From the NCBI GenBank assembly GCA_044225565.1, contig JBGAIL010000199.1, forward strand, positions 1 through 8,426: DNA of 8,426 nt. The letters run 5' to 3'. Positions 7,265 through 8,426 of the stretch are shown in pieces. Position 1 is the first letter of the stretch. Each line of letters opens with the position of its first letter. Made by a program: the position numbers and the translations under genes. The stretch is from CAVXAE01 sp044225565. GTDB lineage: Bacteria; Pseudomonadota; Gammaproteobacteria; Steroidobacterales; Steroidobacteraceae. Under the pieces are notes generated by a model. It was not told the origin of the DNA, did not search any database, and saw only the letters and a program-made list of their open reading frames with translations.

Positions 7265-8208
7265 CGCCGGGCACCCCGGGTGTTCGAGCGCGCATCGTGC
7301 GCGCCCGCGCCGGCCGGGGCCGATCCGGGCGAGCCGCTGCCCGCATCCTCCGGCTGCAATGCCAGCAGCAGTGCAGCCAGCAATGCGAGCCCGATGCCGG
7401 CCAGTTTGAACGGCCCCGGCATCACGCCGGCCAGGAACAGCGAGAGCATCGCGGTCAGCAGCGGCGCGCCGGCATTCACCAGCGGCGAAACGATGATCGC
7501 CTTGCCGTACCGGAATGCGAAAACCAGGGTCAGCGCGCCCACGGCGTTGAGGATCTGGATCACCGCCGCGAGCCCCGGACCATCGAGCCCGTAATTGATG
7601 GGCTGGGAGAAGTCCGTCATCCACAGCGCCACCGGCACCAGCAGCAGCCCGCTCAGCATCATGTAGAAGAAGATGCTGCCGGCATCCATCGTGGCGTTCG
7701 CGAGCTTGATGACGTACGCCTGCACGCCCCACGCCGCGAGAATGCCGAGGGCGAACAGGAACCAGAGCCCGTAACCCGACGCCTCGCCGTTCGCCCTGTA
7801 GTCGAAAAGTGGCAGCGACGACAGCGCGAGCGCGATGCCGACCATGCCGAGCATGCCGGTGCGCTCCTTCAACAGAGCGAACGACAGCGCGATGGTCAGT
7901 GCGGGAGACAGCGAGATGATCGGAAAGATGAGATAGGCAGGCCCGATGCGCACCGCATGGAACAACAGCAGCTGCCCGCCCGCCCCCAGCAGCCCGATCG
8001 CGAGGCCCAGGCCGACGGAGCGGGCATCCCGCATCAGCGGCTGCCCTCCCCGGCTCAGCACGAACACCGCCGGCGGGATCATGGTGAGCGCCCATGCCAC
8101 GTAGTTCAGCGTCTCGGGAAACCCGTGCTCGCCCGGCAGCCCTGCGAAGGCTCCCCAGACGCCCCACAGCAGCATGGTGACCAGCGCGTGCAGCAGCCAG
8201 GCACTCAT
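7261..8208 (-). CDS. EamA/DMT-family inner-membrane transporter, candidate amino-sugar permease
   Basis: This 315-residue, strongly hydrophobic protein has about ten predicted helices in two similar halves, the layout of drug/metabolite transporters. The first helix is WLLHALVTMLLWGVWGAFAGL. A signature stretch AYLIFPIISLSPALTIALSFALLKERTG closes the first half, and the equivalent AIIVSPLVNAGAPLLTAMLSLFLAG lies in the second. The last 30 or so residues form a Gly/Ala/Ser-rich hydrophilic tail, encoded over the hairpins before kbaZ. The start at 8208 gives the expected short N-terminus. It lies two bases after the receptor stop and has no good ribosome binding site, so translational coupling is likely. 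It is the only inner-membrane transporter in the visible operon, so uptake of the sugar that feeds KbaZ and AgaS is the simplest role. DMT proteins transport many substrates, so this rests on context. Confidence 0.8.
   Translation of the reverse strand: MSAWLLHALVTMLLWGVWGAFAGLPGEHGFPETLNYVAWALTMIPPAVFVLSRGGQPLMRDARSVGLGLAIGLLGAGGQLLLFHAVRIGPAYLIFPIISLSPALTIALSFALLKERTGMLGMVGIALALSSLPLFDYRANGEASGYGLWFLFALGILAAWGVQAYVIKLANATMDAGSIFFYMMLSGLLLVPVALWMTDFSQPINYGLDGPGLAAVIQILNAVGALTLVFAFRYGKAIIVSPLVNAGAPLLTAMLSLFLAGVMPGPFKLAGIGLALLAALLLALQPEDAGSGSPGSAPAGAGAHDARSNTRGARR
7267..7304 (-). promoter_or_regulatory. Two hairpins just upstream of the kbaZ start
   Basis: In the mRNA sense, CCGGG-GTG-CCCGG (7279 to 7267) ends two bases before the kbaZ ATG, where a ribosome binding site would be. 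GCGCGCA-CGA-TGCGCGC (7304 to 7288), a perfect 7-bp stem with a 3-base loop, lies just before it. Both fall in the codons for the hydrophilic tail of the transporter. They could hide the kbaZ start unless ribosomes arrive from the upstream gene. The pairing is seen in the sequence; the regulatory role is inferred. Confidence 0.35.
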
Positions 8209-8210
8209 GG

Positions 8211-8426
8211 TCAGAACCGCGCGCTCACCCCGAGCAGGTAGCTGCGGCCCCAGGTCTCGAATCCGGCGGCCTGGCTGCCCGCGCCACCCAGGATGTCCGG
8301 CCGGCCGAGCGTCGCGAAGTAGTATTCGTCGGTGAGGTTGCGCCCTTCCAGCGAGACCGAAAGATTCTCGGTGACCTTGTAGGCGACCGACGCCGTGACC
8401 CAGGTGATGGGCTCCGCGATCTGCGA
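8211..8426 (-). CDS. TonB-dependent outer-membrane receptor, C-terminal end (partial)
   Basis: Only the last 71 residues lie in the window; the gene enters from the right edge. They show the usual end of a TonB-dependent receptor barrel: alternating strands (VTASVAYKVTENLSVSLEG), the conserved RNLTDEYY turn, and a final strand YLLGVSARF ending in the terminal aromatic Phe recognised by the BAM machinery. It would import a sugar or oligosaccharide, or a siderophore, across the outer membrane with energy from TonB. Because it lies two bases upstream of the transporter in the amino-sugar operon, a carbohydrate ligand is favoured. The N-terminal plug and TonB box are outside the window. Confidence 0.85.
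   Translation of the reverse strand, partial: SQIAEPITWVTASVAYKVTENLSVSLEGRNLTDEYYFATLGRPDILGGAGSQAAGFETWGRSYLLGVSARF

Noticed and set aside
6044..7594. 516-codon open frame on the plus strand
   Set aside because: It is antisense to kbaZ and the transporter, is rich in Arg, His and Gln, and has no recognisable domain. Long antisense frames are expected in GC-rich coding DNA.
5984..8167. A 727-residue reading of kbaZ as a fusion with an upstream domain
   Set aside because: The part before 7264 is a shadow of the transporter gene in another frame, Arg/Gly-rich and without family features. The KbaZ N-terminus begins normally at 7264.

Overview
This is a GC-rich window with close gene packing. 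A TonB-dependent receptor and a complete amino-sugar catabolic set fit a Gram-negative proteobacterium, most likely a gammaproteobacterium of the Xanthomonadales/Steroidobacter kind. That placement is inferred from gene content, not from a marker gene.

Left part (1-2723, mostly + strand). A probable gene start sits on the minus strand at the very edge. After an intergenic stretch, a gene begins at 308 with a good ribosome binding site and a signal peptide. It loses coherence after about 46 codons. From about 441-453, in a different frame, the sequence becomes the C-terminal two-thirds of an APC-superfamily amino acid permease that lacks its first four or so membrane segments. The two pieces look like unrelated genes joined by a deletion, a rearrangement or an assembly error. 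An intact MOP-superfamily polysaccharide flippase follows.

Right part (2730-8426, all - strand). This is one tightly packed operon, transcribed right to left: TonB-dependent receptor (C-terminal end only), EamA/DMT-family inner-membrane transporter, KbaZ/GatZ-type tagatose-bisphosphate aldolase subunit, AgaS-type sugar-phosphate deaminase/isomerase, BadF-family amino-sugar kinase, and a secreted amidohydrolase. The six genes are joined by a 2-nt gap, ATGA, TGATG, a 17-nt overlap and ATGA.

The set reads as an uptake and breakdown route for N-acetylgalactosamine or a related amino sugar. The receptor would carry the sugar or an oligomer over the outer membrane and the DMT protein would carry it over the inner membrane. 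The kinase would make the 6-phosphate, AgaS would deaminate galactosamine-6-phosphate to tagatose-6-phosphate, and KbaZ would act at the tagatose-phosphate stage. A deacetylase (NagA/AgaA), the catalytic aldolase KbaY, a PfkB kinase and a regulator are not in the window. They may lie beyond the right edge or elsewhere in the genome.

The least conventional parts are the transporter choice, the secreted amidohydrolase coupled to a cytoplasmic kinase, KbaZ without KbaY, a hairpin where the kbaZ ribosome binding site should be, and the gene junction near position 445. I saw no tRNA, rRNA, CRISPR array, insertion sequence or transposase.
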